From contig NZ_BNEL01000003.1 in NCBI RefSeq assembly GCF_018327685.1, positions 2,170,001 to 2,234,000 on the forward strand: a stretch of 64,000 bases of DNA. Direction: 5' to 3'. Both the position numbers and the translations under genes were made by a program. The notes beneath the pieces are model-generated. The model ran no database searches, was not told where the DNA came from, and saw only the letters and a list, made by a program, of their open reading frames with translations. Each line of letters begins with the position of its first letter. Within the stretch, counting starts at the first letter, position 1. Origin of the DNA: Streptomyces sp. TS71-3. GTDB taxonomy: Bacteria; Actinomycetota; Actinomycetes; Streptomycetales; Streptomycetaceae. Below, one piece after another: positions 16,313 through 25,413 of the stretch.

Positions 16313-18974
16313 GGGCTTCGCGGCCTCGGAACCGGGCGTCGGGGCGCTCGCGCCTGGAGCCGTGACAGCATCGGGGGGCTTCCCGGTCGTCGCTGCGGCA
16401 GGTCCGCAAGCGGGCACGTCGACCGTGCTTGAGGTGCTGCGGCACTTGGACAGCGGGCCACGGGGATTGACCGAGGCGCAGGCCGAAGAGCGCCTGGGCC
16501 GGTTCGGGGCGAACACGCTTCCGGCGCGGTACGAACCCTCCTGGCCGTGGTTGTTCGTACGCGCTCTGCGGGATCCGTTCACTGCGGTCCTGCTGTGTCT
16601 CGGGCTGGTGTCCGCGGCCGTCGCCTCTTGGGGGACGGCCTGCGTGATCTTCCTGCTGGTGGCGGTCAGCTGTGTACTGCGCGCGTCCGGAGAGCATCGG
16701 GCCGAGACGTCCATGACCGCCCTGCGCGAGCTGGTTGCGGCCACCGCCACCGTGCTCCGCCGCACAACGGAGGACACCGCGCCGGCGGCCCGCGAGATCC
16801 CGGTGGACGAGCTGGTGCCTGGAGACGTCGTCCGCATCGGCCCGGGCGACCTGTTCCCGGCGGACGTACGACTGCTGCGCGCGCACGGACTGAACGTCCA
16901 CCAGGCCGCACTCACCGGTGAGTCGGCCCCCGTCCGCAAGGATGCGACCGACGTGGCGGCCAGGGTCTGCGGCGGCGTGTTCGACCAGCCGCATCTGTGC
17001 TTCCAAGGCAGCAGCGTCGCCTCCGGCAACGGTACGGCGGTCGTCACCGCAACCGGAGCGGATACCCGCTTCGCCGCCGACCACGGTCGCAGCGCCGGCC
17101 GCCAGGACGCGAGCGCCTTCGACCGCTCGGTGCACGGCATCTCCTGGATCTTGATCCGGTTCATGCTGCTGACCCCGCCGCTGGTCCTGATGACCAACGC
17201 GGCACTGCGCGGGCGGGGCCTGGAAACGCTGCCGTTCGCCGTCGCGGTGGCGGTCGGGTTGACGCCGGAGATGCTGCCGGTCCTCGTCACCACGTGCCTG
17301 GCCCGCGGAGCCTCGCTGCTGGCCCGCGGCCACGGGGTGATCGTCAAGCGGCTGCCTGCGCTGCACGATGTCGGCGCCGTGGACGTGCTGTGTCTGGACA
17401 AGACCGGCACACTCACCCAGGACCGGCCGGTCGTCGGTCGTTCGCTCGGACCGGACGGACGGGAGGATCCCGAGGTCCTGCGCTGGGCTGCTGTGAACGC
17501 CTGGTGGACTCTGCAGCTCGCCGACCTGCCGGCACCGGACACCCTCGACGAGGCGCTCCTGGATGAGGTCGACGAGGACGAGCTCATGGCGTACGACGGG
17601 GTGGCGGCGATCCCCTTCGACCCGCTCCGCCGTCTGGCCACCGCTGTCGTCCGCACGCCCGGACGCCCCGGCGTCCACACTCTGGTCGTCAAGGGCGACA
17701 TCGAGGCCGTCCTTGAGCGCTGCGCCGTGACCGAGGACGAGCGTGGACTGCTGCGCGGCCTCGCCACCCGGCAGGCCGACGGTGGCCTGCGTGTCCTGGC
17801 GGTCGCCACTGCCGAGCGCCCGGCCCGTGCGCGCGACTACACGCCGGCCGACGAACGCGGTCTCACCTTGCAGGGCCTGATCACCCTGCGGGACGCGCTC
17901 GCTCCCACCGCTGCCGACGCGTTGAAGGTCCTCACCGACCAGTGCGTCACCGTCAAAGTTCTCACCGGCGATCACCCGGGAACCGCCCTCCGCGCCTGCC
18001 GTGACCTCGGCACCCCCGTCGCCGAAGGCGCCGTTCTCACCGCCGACCGCATCGACGGCCTCACCGACGCCGATCTGACCAAGCTCGCCTGCCGTACGAC
18101 CGTCTTCGCCCGCTGCACGCCGGAGCACAAGGCCCGGATCATCCACGCCCTGCGAAGCGCTGGGCACACCGTCGGCTTCCTTGGTGATGGCGTCAACGAC
18201 CTGCCCGCCCTGCGCGCCGCCGACGTCGGCATCGCCCCGCGCGACGCCGCCGACGTGGCCCGCGAGGGCGCCGACGTAGTGCTCGCCGAGAAGAACCTCA
18301 CCGCGGTCGCCCACGCCATCGGCGCGGGCCGGCACGCGGGCGGCAACATCGCCACGTACCTGCGCATCACCCTGTCCTCGAACCTCGGCAATGTGATCGC
18401 GATGCTTTCGGCGGGCCTGCTCCTGCCGTTCCTGCCGATGCTTCCTGCCCAGGTCCTCATCCAGAACCTGTGCTTCGACGCGGCCCAGCTCGCCTTCGCA
18501 CACGACCGCCCGCACCCCTCAGTGCTGCGCGTTCCGACCGTGCTGCGCCCGCGCGACCTGCTGCGCTTCATCACCGGGTTCGGGGTGCTCAACGCCGTCG
18601 CCGACCTCGCCACCTTCGGCGCCCTCGCGCTCGCCCTGCACGGTCCGGGTACGGGGAACGACGAGGCGGTGTTCCACTCCGGCTGGTTCACGGAGAACCT
18701 GCTCACCCAGGCCCTGGTGATGCTGCTTCTGCGCGCAGGCCGCCGTTGTGCCGCGAGAGGCAGGCCGGGCCCCGTCGCCTGGGCCGCGATGGCGCTGGCG
18801 GTCATCGGAGTGCTGTTGCCGCCTTCACCCCTTGGCCCATTGCTCGGCCTGACCGCCTTGCCCGTCGTCTATTACTCGCTGCTCACCGCCGTCCTCGTGC
18901 TCTACGCCGCCGGACTTCTGGCGACCAGGGCGCGTTATGAGCGGCGACACGCGGAGCGCGCGACTGGAGGGTGA
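16305..18974 (+). CDS. Magnesium-type (P3B, MgtA/MgtB-like) P-type ATPase
   Basis: This 889-residue pump has the complete P-ATPase set: actuator motif TGES (about residue 204), phosphorylation motif DKTGTLT (about 365), TGD in the ATP domain, and hinge motif GDGVNDLPALRAADVGIAP (about 627). The C-terminal membrane helices contain LIQNLCFDAAQLAFA, typical of the Mg-transporting P3B group. Only one long cation-binding C-terminal set of helices is present, with no N-terminal metal-binding domain. GTG 16305 overlaps the ArsR stop by a few bases and is preferred over the earlier in-frame ATG at 16260. The expected function is Mg2+ (possibly other divalent cation) uptake across the cytoplasmic membrane. 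Confidence 0.88.
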   Translation: MPEGFAASEPGVGALAPGAVTASGGFPVVAAAGPQAGTSTVLEVLRHLDSGPRGLTEAQAEERLGRFGANTLPARYEPSWPWLFVRALRDPFTAVLLCLGLVSAAVASWGTACVIFLLVAVSCVLRASGEHRAETSMTALRELVAATATVLRRTTEDTAPAAREIPVDELVPGDVVRIGPGDLFPADVRLLRAHGLNVHQAALTGESAPVRKDATDVAARVCGGVFDQPHLCFQGSSVASGNGTAVVTATGADTRFAADHGRSAGRQDASAFDRSVHGISWILIRFMLLTPPLVLMTNAALRGRGLETLPFAVAVAVGLTPEMLPVLVTTCLARGASLLARGHGVIVKRLPALHDVGAVDVLCLDKTGTLTQDRPVVGRSLGPDGREDPEVLRWAAVNAWWTLQLADLPAPDTLDEALLDEVDEDELMAYDGVAAIPFDPLRRLATAVVRTPGRPGVHTLVVKGDIEAVLERCAVTEDERGLLRGLATRQADGGLRVLAVATAERPARARDYTPADERGLTLQGLITLRDALAPTAADALKVLTDQCVTVKVLTGDHPGTALRACRDLGTPVAEGAVLTADRIDGLTDADLTKLACRTTVFARCTPEHKARIIHALRSAGHTVGFLGDGVNDLPALRAADVGIAPRDAADVAREGADVVLAEKNLTAVAHAIGAGRHAGGNIATYLRITLSSNLGNVIAMLSAGLLLPFLPMLPAQVLIQNLCFDAAQLAFAHDRPHPSVLRVPTVLRPRDLLRFITGFGVLNAVADLATFGALALALHGPGTGNDEAVFHSGWFTENLLTQALVMLLLRAGRRCAARGRPGPVAWAAMALAVIGVLLPPSPLGPLLGLTALPVVYYSLLTAVLVLYAAGLLATRARYERRHAERATGG

Positions 18975-19251
18975 GGCGAAGGCTCACGCGGCCGGCGGAT
19001 GATCGTTGCAAGCGGGTGGGAGGAACGCGTTGCAAGACGCCGTGGTCCCCACCGCAAGGACTCCTCGCTGGTGGCCGGGAGCGGACCGTGTACTGCTCAC
19101 GGAGCGCTCCTGGCTCTGAGGCCCCAAGGAAGAGGCCCGCCTTCACCGTGGCACGCCCGCCGGCGGCCAAGCCGACCGTATCTGCGGAGGCTGAACGCGA
19201 GCTGGACCAACGGGTGAGCGGCGGTGGGCGGAGTCCGAAGAGGTTGCTGCC

Positions 19252-19259
19252 TTGCGCAA
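19252..19259 (+). promoter_or_regulatory. TTGCGCAA palindrome, copy 3, before the small coiled protein gene
   Basis: The palindrome is followed at once by TAATCT, a -10-like hexamer, 50 nt before the ATG at 19309. The remaining 18975-19251 gap after the ATPase gene holds nothing I can identify. Confidence 0.4.
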
Positions 19260-19308
19260 TAATCTAAGTAACAGGGTGGGGCCCGGTATCAGGGAAGGAA
19301 GCAGAGCC

Positions 19309-19605
19309 ATGCGGCGCGGGGAGATTCTGCGAGTGAGTGATGTGAATCTGCGGCTGGGCGCTGCCGTGGCCGAGGTCGAAGGGCTCTATGCGGCGCTGCT
19401 GAGGGCGGGTTCTTCGGAGCGCCGCGCGCGGCTGCAGGCGGAGCTGGCGCGTGCCGCCGGCCGTCTCGCCGTTCTGGCGGACGGACTGCCGAAGGCGCCG
19501 CCCTTGACCGTTGGCGTACGGCGCTCGCGTCGGGCTCGGCGGCGGGCGCTGGTCGAGCGCGGTGCCGCGTGGATCATCGCCCGGTGCGGGCGGGCGGGCC
19601 GCTGA
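19309..19605 (+). CDS. Small Arg/Ala-rich helical protein of unknown function
   Basis: This 98-residue protein is not assigned to a family. Residues 1-70 are strongly helix-forming with heptad-like hydrophobic spacing (VNLRLGAAVAEVEGLYAALL, then LQAELARAAGRLAVLADGL), suggesting a coiled coil. The C-terminal 30 residues are very basic (RRSRRARRRALVERG) and could bind nucleic acid or acidic lipid. The ATG is preceded by AGGAAGGAAG, a good ribosome site. The upstream TTGCGCAA motif and the same motif before the next gene suggest shared control. Confidence 0.55.
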   Translation: MRRGEILRVSDVNLRLGAAVAEVEGLYAALLRAGSSERRARLQAELARAAGRLAVLADGLPKAPPLTVGVRRSRRARRRALVERGAAWIIARCGRAGR

Positions 19606-19681
19606 CGTCGGAGGTTCCATGAGATGCCTCACCTGTGAATCCCGTCCTGATCTGTGCTGTACAGGCCATGGATTTGTTAGA

Positions 19682-19699
19682 TTGCGCAACTGTGCAATC
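19682..19699 (+). promoter_or_regulatory. TTGCGCAA palindrome, copy 4, extended dyad before the LCP gene
   Basis: ATTGCGCA-AC-TGTGCAAT is an imperfect inverted repeat directly after a TTAGAT -10-like hexamer, about 100 nt before the LCP start. It shares TTGCGCAA plus GCAATCGA with copy 2 at 10945. Confidence 0.5.
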
Positions 19700-19798
19700 G
19701 AGGTGGGGCACGGCTCCACCTGATCTACGCCGCGCACGTCCGGCCGTGCCCCCCCAACGGCCTGGCCTGATGGGCCCGACCGTTCCTGGGAGTGGGAG

Positions 19799-21514
19799 AT
19801 GAGTGATCCGTGGGACGGCCCGGTCGGCCAGGCCACACGCAGGAGCAGTCGCACGGACCGGGTACCCGGACAGCGTAGGGCCGGGTCCGACGGCGGAGCG
19901 CGCCCAACGGGTGGCCGCGCCGCGGCGCGAGCATCCTCCCGTTCGCGCAGTGACACACCACGGCGGCGCCGGGCCCGGCCGGTGCGCCGCGGCAGGCGGG
20001 TGCTGAAGATCATCGGGATGTGCCTGGCCGTTCTGATCCTGGGGACAGCGGGCGTCGGCTGGTGGTTCTACCAGCACTTGAACGGCAACCTCAACAGCGT
20101 GTCGCTCGACGGCAGGGGCGGCACGGAGAAGGCCGACGCGTTCGGCCGCACCCCGATCAACATCCTGGTCATGGGCTCGGACGGCCGTACCAGCAAGGCG
20201 GACTGCAAGCTCGGCGGCGGTTGCTCGAAGACCGGCGTGCAGACCGGCAACGGGAACGCGGACGTCCAGATGGTGGTGCACATATCCGCCGACCGCTCCA
20301 ACGCCACCGTGATGAGCATCCCGCGGGACACCATGACGAACATCCCCGCCTGCAAAGACAGCGAGAACGGCACGTCCACCGCCGGATACTACGGCCAGAT
20401 CAACAGCGCGCTCCAGTACGGCCCGGCCTGCCAGGCGGCCACCATCCACCAGCTCACCGGCATCCCCATCGACCACTTCGTCAAGCTCGACTTCTCCAGC
20501 GTCGTGACGATGTCCGACGCGGTCGGCGGCGTCTCGGTGTGCGTCAGCGACAACGTCTACGACACCTACTCGCACCTGAAGCTGTCCAAGGGCACGCACA
20601 CGCTCAAGGGCGACGCGGCCCTGGAGTTCGTCCGCTCCCGGCACGGGTTCGGCGACGGCAGCGATCTCGGCCGCACCGTCTCCCAGCACATCTTCCTCAG
20701 CGCGATGATCCGCAAGTTCAAGAGCGCGGGCACGCTCACCGACCCCACCGCGGTTTACGACCTCGCGGACGCCGCCACCAAGGCGCTGACCGTCGACGAC
20801 GGCCTGGGCAGCATCCAGAAGCTCATCGGCTTGGCCACTGACGTGAACAAAGTCCCCACCAGGCGGTTCACCTTCGCCACCATGCAGACCGCCCCGGCCC
20901 CGGACGACAGCAACCGCGTGGTGCCCGCGGCGGCGGCCAAGACCCTGTTCGCCACCATCGCGGGCGACCAGTCGTTGACCAGCGGCTCCGGCAAGCAGTC
21001 CCCGACGGCTTCCACGAGTCCCACCGCCTCGGCGATGCCCGCCTCCCAGGTCGCGGTGACGGTCGAGAACGGCACCGATATCACCGGCCGCGCCTCCGCC
21101 GTCGCCACCGCCCTGACCGACCAGGGCTTCGGCTCCGGCACGACCACGGCCAACGCCCCGAGCCCGGCGAGCGACACCACCCTCTCGTACGGCGCCGGCC
21201 AGAAGGCCGAGGCTCAGACTGTGGCCAAGGCCTTGGGGCTGTCGTCCTCGCACCTCAAGCAGGACAGCGGTAGCGGCCTGACGCTTGTGATCGGAAGTGA
21301 CTGGCCCAGCGGCGCCACCTACCCGGGCAGCGCCTTCTCGTCCACGCCCGCCGACACGCAGGCTGCCGTCTCCGACGCCCATGCCTCGACCGCCGACGAG
21401 TCCAAGTCCTGCGCCAAGGTCAGTCCCTACAGGACCGTCAGCCTCAACGGCTTTGCCATGACCCCTGCCCAGGCATACGCGGCCGCGAGCAGCAAACCCG
21501 ACTCCGACGAGTGA
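19799..21514 (+). CDS. LytR-CpsA-Psr (LCP) family cell-wall glycopolymer ligase with LytR_C domain
   Basis: This 571-residue type II membrane protein has a basic cytoplasmic head rich in Arg and Gly (1-60), a membrane helix (about 65-85), then the LCP catalytic domain. Signature segments are NILVMGSDGR, DVQMVVHI, MSIPRDTMTNIP, GQINSALQYG, and LEFVRSRHGFGDGSDLGR. The Arg and Asp residues in these blocks bind the lipid pyrophosphate. A Ser/Thr/Pro-rich linker leads to a LytR_C-type domain (VAVTVENGTDITGRASAVATAL, about 415-500). It transfers teichoic acid-like or other anionic glycopolymers onto peptidoglycan on the outer face of the membrane. Two Cys pairs may form disulfides. The IS630 element lies 120 nt downstream. 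Confidence 0.9.
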   Translation: MSDPWDGPVGQATRRSSRTDRVPGQRRAGSDGGARPTGGRAAARASSRSRSDTPRRRRARPVRRGRRVLKIIGMCLAVLILGTAGVGWWFYQHLNGNLNSVSLDGRGGTEKADAFGRTPINILVMGSDGRTSKADCKLGGGCSKTGVQTGNGNADVQMVVHISADRSNATVMSIPRDTMTNIPACKDSENGTSTAGYYGQINSALQYGPACQAATIHQLTGIPIDHFVKLDFSSVVTMSDAVGGVSVCVSDNVYDTYSHLKLSKGTHTLKGDAALEFVRSRHGFGDGSDLGRTVSQHIFLSAMIRKFKSAGTLTDPTAVYDLADAATKALTVDDGLGSIQKLIGLATDVNKVPTRRFTFATMQTAPAPDDSNRVVPAAAAKTLFATIAGDQSLTSGSGKQSPTASTSPTASAMPASQVAVTVENGTDITGRASAVATALTDQGFGSGTTTANAPSPASDTTLSYGAGQKAEAQTVAKALGLSSSHLKQDSGSGLTLVIGSDWPSGATYPGSAFSSTPADTQAAVSDAHASTADESKSCAKVSPYRTVSLNGFAMTPAQAYAAASSKPDSDE

Positions 21515-21633
21515 AGAGGGTGGGCGTAGGGCCACAGATCAGTGGTTCGCGACCGAGGGCTGCGCGACCTCGGTGCAGTACGCCTGCCAGAAGGCGGCGC
21601 CGTTTGGGGCGACGGCTGGGCAGGAGCCGCAGC

Positions 21634-22873
21634 TAGTGCTGTGACCGGATAGGTTCGCCGGGTTGGTGGTGGGAGAGGTTGGATGGGCGGTGACGTTCGT
21701 TCCGACCGCTGGAGGTGTGGTGGCCGAGCCTGTGCGGGTTCGCCGACTGACCGACCAGGAAGGGCAGAAGCTGCAGCAGATCGTGCGCCGGGGCAGTACC
21801 AGCTCGGTTCGTTACCGGCGGGCGATGACGCTGCTGGCGTCCGCCGGCGGAAACCGTGTCCCGGTCATCGCCCAGCTCGTCCAGGCCGACGAGGACACGG
21901 TGCGGGAGGTGATCCACCGGTTCAACGAGATCGGCCTGGCTTGCCTGGACCCTCGATGGGCGGGAGGCCGTCCCCGCCTGCTCACCCCTGACGATGAGGA
22001 CTTCGTCATTCAGACGGCCACCACCCGCCCCACCAAGCTCGGCCAGCCCTTCACCCGCTGGTCGATCCGCAAACTCGCCGCCTACCTGCGCCGCGTGCAC
22101 GGACGCGTCATCCGCATCGGCCGGGAAGCCTTACGATGCCTGCTCCTGCGCCGCGGCATCACCTTCCAGCGCACCAAGACCTGGAAGGAGTCCACCGATC
22201 CCGAAGGCGACGCCAAACTCGACCGCATCGAGCACGTCCTGGAGTATTTGACGGACCGGGTTTTCGCCTTCGACGAGTTCGGCCCGCTGGGCATCCGGCC
22301 CGCCGCCGGCTCCTGTTGGGCCAAGCAGGGCAAGCCCAACCGGCTCCCGGCGACCTACCACCGCACCCACGGCGTCACCTACTTCCACGGCTGCTACTCC
22401 GTCGGTGAGGACCGGCTGTGGGGTGTCAACCGCCGCCGCAAAGGCACCGTCAATACGCTGGCCGCGCTGAAGTCGATCCGCGCTGCCCGGCCCGACGGCG
22501 CCCCGATCTACATCATCCTGGACAACCTTTCCGCCCACACCGGCGCGACGATTCGCCGCTGGGCGAGGAAGAACAAGGTCGAGCTGTGCTTCACCCCGAC
22601 CTATACCTCCTGGGCCAACCCGATCGAGGCGCACTTCGGCCCGCTGCGGCAGTTCACCCTGGCCAACTCCCACCACCGCAGCCACCCCGTGCAGACCCGG
22701 GCCCTGCACCGCTACCTGCGCTGGCGCAACGCCAACGCCCGCCACCCCGACGTACTCGCCGCGCAACGCAGGGAACGCGCCCGAATCCGCGGTGAGAAGG
22801 GCATCCGCTGGGGCGGACGCCCCCTTGCACCCGCATCCTGACCGGCCCGGCCAACCCAGGGGGCACAGCACTA
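21634..22873 (+). mobile_element. IS630-family insertion sequence
   Basis: The element is flanked by TA dinucleotides (21634-21635 and 22872-22873), as expected for IS630/Tc1-mariner transposition. The terminal inverted repeat is GTGCTGTG at both ends (left end TAGTGCTGTGACCGG; right end in reverse complement TAGTGCTGTGCCCCC). It carries one intact transposase gene. Between the LCP stop and the element (21515-21633) a short frame reads QWFATEGCATSVQYACQ and may be the tail of a gene the IS replaced. Confidence 0.85.
21663..22841 (+). CDS. IS630-family transposase
   Basis: The ORF is 392 residues, or about 373 if it starts at GTG 21720, which matches the normal family N-terminus better. It has an N-terminal helix-turn-helix (EGQKLQQIVRRG, then RVPVIAQLVQADEDTVREVIHRF) and the DDE catalytic domain. 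The likely catalytic residues are Asp in FAFDEFGPLG, Asp in IILDNLSAHTG and Glu in NPIEAHFGPLRQF. The frame is open throughout and looks functional. A rare TTA leucine codon at 22131-22133 would make full expression depend on the bldA tRNA. Confidence 0.9.
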   Translation: MVVGEVGWAVTFVPTAGGVVAEPVRVRRLTDQEGQKLQQIVRRGSTSSVRYRRAMTLLASAGGNRVPVIAQLVQADEDTVREVIHRFNEIGLACLDPRWAGGRPRLLTPDDEDFVIQTATTRPTKLGQPFTRWSIRKLAAYLRRVHGRVIRIGREALRCLLLRRGITFQRTKTWKESTDPEGDAKLDRIEHVLEYLTDRVFAFDEFGPLGIRPAAGSCWAKQGKPNRLPATYHRTHGVTYFHGCYSVGEDRLWGVNRRRKGTVNTLAALKSIRAARPDGAPIYIILDNLSAHTGATIRRWARKNKVELCFTPTYTSWANPIEAHFGPLRQFTLANSHHRSHPVQTRALHRYLRWRNANARHPDVLAAQRRERARIRGEKGIRWGGRPLAPAS

Positions 22874-23677
22874 GCGGCCCGAGCGTGCGTACCACCGGCC
22901 GTCGTGGCGGGCTACATGAACGGGACGTCCGAAGCAGACCGTCATGTTGTCCGGAGTGAGCACGCCGTCAACCAAGCCGGACGCCAACTCGCGGCCTTCC
23001 TTGAGCAGGAAGGCATGAGTGGTGCTGGGCGGGAGTTCCTCCAAGTGGTGGGTGACCGTGACGGTGGCGAGGCCCGCCCGGTCGGCCGCCAGCCGATGCA
23101 GTGCGTCCACGAGGTCCTCGCGGGACGGGAGGTCGAGGGCGTTGAACGGCTCGTCGAGCAGGAGCAGCGACGGATCGGCCATCAAGGCACGGCAGATGAG
23201 GATCCGGGCGCGCTGGCCACCCGAGCAGTCGCCGAAACGGCGGTCGGCGAGCTCCTTGCACCCAAGCTCAGCGAGCAGGGCATGGGCGCGCTCGCGGGTC
23301 GCGGTGTCGTACTCCCGCCACAGGGGCTGCACAGTGCCGGTCGCCCCGGTGAGGACGACAGTGTGGGCGGTGACATCTAGCGGGACCTTCTGGGCGGTGG
23401 ATACCAGGCCGACGCGCGCTCGCAGCTCGCGCATGTCGACGCGGCCGAGTCGGTCACCGAGGACCTCGACCGTGCCGACGGTAGGGAACATAACCGCCCC
23501 CACGAGCCGGAGCAGGGTGGTCTTGCCAGCTCCGTTGGCCCCCAGCAGCGCCCAGTGCTCGCCAGGCCGAACGGTCCAGTTGATCCCGTCAAGGACAATC
23601 TCTTGTCCGGTAGTACGGCGGTGGACAGCAACATCCGTCAGAGCGACGACGGCGCGGGGCTCCTGGGTTTCGGTCAC
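22871..23677 (-). CDS. ABC transporter ATP-binding protein ending inside the IS630 terminus
   Basis: This 268-residue ATPase has Walker A GANGAGKT, Q-loop region, signature CSGGQRARI and Walker B LLLLDEPFNALD, followed by the H-loop in TVTHHLEEL. No permease gene adjoins it; it resembles stand-alone YlmA-type ATPases. Its stop codon is the TAG contained in the terminal CTAG of the IS630 right end, so the insertion fixed its C-terminus, probably trimming a few residues. Its upstream side, 65 nt before the ATG, carries another IS630-type end in opposite orientation. The catalytic core is complete, so it is probably still active. Confidence 0.85.
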   Translation of the reverse strand: MTETQEPRAVVALTDVAVHRRTTGQEIVLDGINWTVRPGEHWALLGANGAGKTTLLRLVGAVMFPTVGTVEVLGDRLGRVDMRELRARVGLVSTAQKVPLDVTAHTVVLTGATGTVQPLWREYDTATRERAHALLAELGCKELADRRFGDCSGGQRARILICRALMADPSLLLLDEPFNALDLPSREDLVDALHRLAADRAGLATVTVTHHLEELPPSTTHAFLLKEGRELASGLVDGVLTPDNMTVCFGRPVHVARHDGRWYARSGR

Positions 23678-23741
23678 ATCGCCAGAGTAGTGCCATGACT
23701 GGCAACCTCACCGGACTTCCATGCCGCCATCGGCGATCGGA

Positions 23742-23774
23742 CAACCCGGTGAACGTCGCCGGTCACAGCACTAG
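23742..23774 (-). repeat. Solo IS630-type left end
   Basis: Read on the minus strand this is identical to the left terminus of the IS630 element for 16 nt (CTAGTGCTGTGACCGG) and matches at most positions over 33 nt. A TA dinucleotide follows the end as at the IS boundary. No second transposase is attached. It brackets the ABC ATPase gene together with the full element. Confidence 0.75.
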
Positions 23775-23775
23775 C

Positions 23776-24150
23776 ACGCCCCCGACTCGATGAGTTGACG
23801 TACGAGCGTAAGTGCGACCTCCTGGATCTGCTCGACGTACGCATCGAGATCGTCAGAGGCCACGAGGGCCAGACCCGCCCGGGAGGCTGCCCGTTCGAGA
23901 CGTGGTTCACCTCCCGTGGAAAGCTGGTGCCGTCTCCCCTCACCGACGAGCAGTGGACCCGAGTGGAGCACATCTTCCCCCAGCCCAGGAAGACCATCAG
24001 GACCATCTCGCCCCGCATCGCGTTCGAGGGATCTCTGATGAAGGTCCGCAACGGCATGCAGTGGCAGGACCTGCCTGAGTCGTTCGGACGGCATTTGAGC
24101 GTGTACCAGCGGGCGCTGGACTACCTGCAGGAAGGGGTATGGGGCGAGGC
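23776..24150 (+). pseudogene. IS5-type transposase fragment (N-terminal DUF4096 region)
   Basis: The frame contains LTDEQWTRVEHIFPQP, then EGSLMKVRNGMQWQDLPESFG and VYQRALDYLQEGVW, the N-terminal domain of IS5/IS4-like transposases (usual form LYKVRTGCQWRDLPERFG). The DDE catalytic domain is missing; the frame changes to unrelated sequence after 24147. The first ~35 residues are not typical. Sequence from 24151 to 24284 could not be assigned. Confidence 0.6.
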
Positions 24151-24284
24151 GCGGTGTGTGCGCTGGGGGACTACGAGGGCACCCCTGTGCCAGCGCTCTA
24201 CTCCCTGCCCGACTTCAAGATCACAGGTTCTTTCGACGCTCGGCTCACCAATGCGGACATGAACGAACGCGGCTGTCCTGACGG

Positions 24285-25221
24285 ACAAACGTCAAGCTCT
24301 TCACCGCCTACCCCGGTGTGTTCTTCAGTGACGACGGCCAGATCCTCCGCGCGATGCAGCGTGCCGCGGGCAACGGCGGGCTGATCATGACGCACGCGGA
24401 GAACGGGCTCGCCATCGACGTCCTGGTGGAGCAGGCCCTCGCCCGTGGTGAGACGGATCCGCGCTTCCACGGTGAGGTGCGCAAGGCGCTGCTGGAGGCG
24501 GAGGCGACGCACCGGGTGATCAAGCTGGCGCAGGTGGCGGGGGCGCCGGTGTACGTGGTGCACGTCTCGGCGCAGGAGGCGGTGGCGGAGCTGGCGAGGG
24601 CGCGTGACGAGGGTCTGCCGGTGTTCGGGGAGACCTGCCCGCAGTACCTCTTCCTGTCCACGGACAACCTCGCGGAGCCCGACTTCGAGGGGGCGAAGTA
24701 CGTGTGCTCGACGCCGCTCAGGCCGCGGGAGCACCAGGCGGCGCTGTGGCGGGGGCTGCGCACGAACGATCTCCAGGTCGTCTCCACCGACCACTGCCCG
24801 TTCTGCTTCACCGGCCAGAAGGATCTGGGCCGGGGCGACTTCTCCAAGATCCCGAACGGGATGCCGGGTGTCGAGAACCGCATGGACCTCCTCCACCAGG
24901 CGGTCGTCGACGGGCACATCAGCCGCCGCCGCTGGATCGAGATCGCCTGCGCGGATGTTCGGCCTGTACGGCAGGAAGGGCACGATCGCGCCGGGCGCGG
25001 ATGCTGATGTGGTCATCTACGACCCGGTGGCCGAGCAGGTGATGTCCGCGGAGACCCATCACATGAACGTCGACTACTCGGCCTACGAGGGCAAGCGGGT
25101 CACCGGCCGCGTCGAGACGGTCATCTCCCGCGGGGAACTCGTGATCGACGAGAGGAAGTTCACCGGCCGCGCCGGACCGGGTGCGTACCTCCCGCGCGGT
25201 GTCACCCAGTACCTATGCTAG
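24285..25221 (+). pseudogene. Dihydropyrimidinase (hydantoinase), truncated and frameshifted
   Basis: Starting with NVKLFTAYPGVFFSDDGQ, the frame carries the C-terminal two-thirds of a D-hydantoinase/dihydropyrimidinase: the metal-site His segments MTHAENG and YVVHVSAQEA, FGETCPQYLFLS, and the catalytic STDHCPF. At about 24955 the frame breaks. The expected sequence after EIACA is TPARMFGLYG, but about 11 nt are missing, and translation resumes in another frame as RMFGLYGRKGTIAPGADADV through to the end at 25221. The N-terminal ~150 residues, including the first metal-binding His pair, are absent. The enzyme would hydrolyse dihydrouracil or hydantoins; an LLM/NCS1 gene pair from the same kind of pathway lies at 36.8-39.7 kb. 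Confidence 0.8.
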
Positions 25222-25413
25222 GGCCGGTCTCCTTGAAGGCCCTGGGCGCCATTCCTGCTGGTAGGCGGGGTGTTCGGACTATGACTGGGCAAGGACTCGC
25301 AGCGCGCGCGACGTGGAGAGCCACCGCGCAAGGAATTGGTGCCTCTGGGCCAACGCGGGCGGCCACGGGGCTGGATGTGGCCCAAGCAATGGGATCGTTG
25401 AGAGGAAAGTCTG

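Noticed and set aside
16125..18515. 796-codon minus-strand frame opposite the P-ATPase
   Set aside because: It is antisense to a gene with complete P-ATPase motifs and has no recognisable domain.
21634..24150. Classical composite transposon with two full IS copies
   Set aside because: Only one full IS630 and one lone end exist; the IS5-type piece is unrelated.
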